NCBI GenBank assembly: GCA_023091735.1
Contig: JALKBU010000647.1
Span: 1-29,344 of the forward strand
Origin: Trichomonas tenax
Taxonomy: Eukaryota; Parabasalia; Trichomonadida; Trichomonadidae
DNA length: 29,344 nt
Direction of reading: 5' to 3'
Below the pieces are notes generated by a model. That model had not been told where the DNA came from and searched no databases. It worked only from the letters and a program-made list of their open reading frames with translations. Each line of letters opens with the position of its first letter. Position 1 is the first letter of the stretch. The position numbers were made by a program, and so were the translations under genes. Of the stretch, positions 27,656 through 29,344 are shown piece by piece.

Positions 27656-27793
27656 ATGGCCAAAATTGAGGGCGATTTTAGCAAAATCAAGAAAGAAAAA
27701 AACAACATTAACTCAAGGCAAATTAAAGACTATACATGGTTTGTTCGGATGGACAATATGAGAATGCTTGAAGTAAGAGAAAAATTGCAGTAA
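27656..27793 (+). CDS. Possible small ORF, 45 aa
   Basis: ATG GCC at 27656, TAA at 27791-27793. The product starts MAKIEGDFSKIKKEKNNINS and continues RQIKDYTWFVRMDNMRMLEV; it is charged, and mixed enough in composition to be coding. A TCATTT (27602-27607) lies 48 bp upstream, but other ATGs in different frames occur between. It is divergent from the gene at 27483. It may be a real micro-protein, a gene remnant, or chance. Confidence 0.25.
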   Translation: MAKIEGDFSKIKKEKNNINSRQIKDYTWFVRMDNMRMLEVREKLQ

Positions 27794-28793
27794 ATATGCT
27801 TTTTTTGGAAAAAAGAATTCCAAGTGTTCACACATAAGCTCCGTGTGTTATTCTTCTCAAATTAATAAACTTTTCAAATTTGTATGACTCTTTTTTTGCG
27901 CTGCTAAATTTGAATCATCATTATTTTTTTGGGAAATTTTGATGCAATTAATGGTCAAATCGTTATACTCATAATTTACGCATTGGTGTTAACAATTTTG
28001 CATCGTGCATGCCAGTCAACAATTGTTTTGTAACAATCATCGTTCAAATGAAAGTTGAAACAAGGAAATAACCTTTTAGGAAATACACTTTACTTATCTT
28101 CAGCAAGAATGGCCGTATTGTAAAGAGATAGCCGCTACTTCGATGTTTTATCAAATTACAATATATTCAATATTGAAATTAGCATAGACTTGTTGTAATT
28201 CCCATGATTGTAATGAAGCAAATAATCAATCGATGCATCACAGCTTGATTACATTCTAATAATTATTTATCTCATATTTTTAAAAAACTAAGAGCTAGCG
28301 GAGAAAAAGTGGTATTACTGTTACATATGAATGATTCCTATTTCAAATAATCAAGTAAATCCCAAATTCTGTTGAAATATGAGATTTATTTTTAAATTCT
28401 GCTTAGGAACTTGTAAAGCTCTATAAAGGATTATGTGCAGTATTGCAATGAATAATAATTGTTTCTAAGCCTTGTAGATTATGTTGCAATATGAGGCAAG
28501 GAATTTTCAAAATAAATTAGGAGAATTAGGCGTATGGATGAGAAGAAACTTTATATTTGTTTGTTGAATAATTCAAACGAATATTATAAGTTAATTGTTG
28601 TGAATTGATTCATAAAAGATTCTATTAAACTCCAAAACATAGACTATATTGCTTACACAGTCAATGAAATGACATCACATCATTTCAATCTGTAATTAGA
28701 AGAATATAATATCCAGAAATGCAGAAGATCGATGAATTCCCATGATCGCCATATCGCATTGCCTCACACGAGTCATACGTAGTCCCTTAATGA
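27794..28793. other. AT-rich spacer
   Basis: About 1 kb in which I find no gene, RNA or clear repeat. Confidence 0.5.
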
Positions 28794-28873
28794 CGAAACA
28801 AGCTTGCAACAAATTCAGTTACAATAACTATCTATCACTACACATTTCCTAGCATACAAGCAAGCTTGTTTCG
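28794..28873. repeat. 13-bp inverted repeat
   Basis: CGAAACAAGCTTG (28794-28806) and CAAGCTTGTTTCG (28861-28873) are perfect complements 54 bp apart. A second pair overlaps the region: ACAAATTCAG near 28809 and CTGATTTGT near 28876. It lies just before dispersed repeat copy 2. Confidence 0.6.
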
Positions 28874-28940
28874 ATCTGATTTGTACTGAATGAGCCTGTT
28901 TGCAAATTAAAATTGTGATCACCAACTACAAGCATCTGGT

Positions 28941-29344
28941 GCCACAACGCCACAAGGAGCACTACTTTTCCGTATTGCGATGACTTCTGTTGTGTAGTTG
29001 CTGACCATGATATTTCTGTTACTTTTACGATTTTCCCGCCAAATATTTTTGTTAACATATGTTTTTGCTTCGTATATAATATGTGTATATATTTTGAAAA
29101 TAAATTGCTGAATTAAAATAGCTCTAAGTCTCTATTTCAATGAAAAAATGCGACAAAAGTATTTATGATTAAAAAAATTAAATAATCTTTTGTTAAAAAG
29201 GGTGAGATAAAGCTGAGTGCGATGATGATAATATGATGGCTTATCACCTGCATATGTATCCGATTAAATATCAATACCCAATCTGTTCATTTTTAGTAAT
29301 CCTGATTTTATCTCGTTATTATTCACTTGATTTGTCCATTCTCA
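28941..29344 (+). repeat. Dispersed repeat, copy 2 (cut by window end)
   Basis: Positions 28997-29344 are collinear with 13308-13655. The preceding 56 bp (28941-28996) match 13252-13307 as the reverse complement, with about 50 of 56 bases agreeing. Upstream of this block the two loci show no similarity, so the repeat starts here. Confidence 0.85.

Noticed and set aside
1..29344. CRISPR arrays, rRNA genes, bacterial-type operons or ribosome binding sites
   Set aside because: No regularly spaced short repeats, no rRNA-like blocks, and gene starts show eukaryotic (Inr-type) and not Shine-Dalgarno contexts.

Overview
The window looks like nuclear DNA of a parabasalid protist (a trichomonad, most like Tritrichomonas or Trichomonas). 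The reasons are intron-less genes in AT-rich DNA, start codons preceded in several cases by trichomonad-type initiator elements (TCA-pyrimidine-W), long AT-rich spacers, and lineage-typical families: a VIT/VWA protein, long coiled-coil proteins, a sugar-porter transporter and a multi-module MRH/Atg27-like receptor. Assignment to genus is an inference, because no rRNA or other marker gene is present.

Layout. Positions 1-1270 hold the tail of a + strand gene and two or three very short - strand genes. They are separated by a 107-bp tandem repeat and perfect hairpins, a compact arrangement that suggests a virus-like mobile element (possibly Maverick/Polinton), unproven. A terminal-inverted-repeat element lies at 1273-1949, followed by a GC-rich island with folding potential. 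Positions 3143-11157 hold four apparently intact genes: a coiled-coil protein, a sugar porter, a UAA-type nucleotide-sugar transporter and a small three-helix membrane protein. A 2.8-kb spacer with remnants of decayed reading frames separates the two transporters. Positions 11486-14136 form a nested repeat region bounded by 133-134 bp inverted repeats that are nearly identical. It holds a second, interrupted copy of the 1273-1949 element and a dispersed repeat that recurs at the right edge of the window.

From 14211 to 27483 almost everything is on the - strand: a large MRH-type receptor, a decayed VIT/VWA gene, a 1240-aa protein and a 254-aa coiled-coil ORF that lie in one frame separated only by a TAA codon, and two uncharacterised proteins. 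A PLAC8-type Cys-rich gene is on the + strand. The last 1.9 kb is mostly AT-rich spacer plus the dispersed repeat.

How the genes fit together: these look like independent, singly transcribed eukaryotic genes with no operon logic. Both transporters and the MRH receptor act on sugars or glycoprotein traffic, but their proximity is probably incidental. The most notable points are the nested inverted-repeat region, a 56-bp segment flipped between two otherwise collinear repeat copies, the in-frame TAA splitting a long gene, and the five-module receptor ending in a YxxPhi signal.
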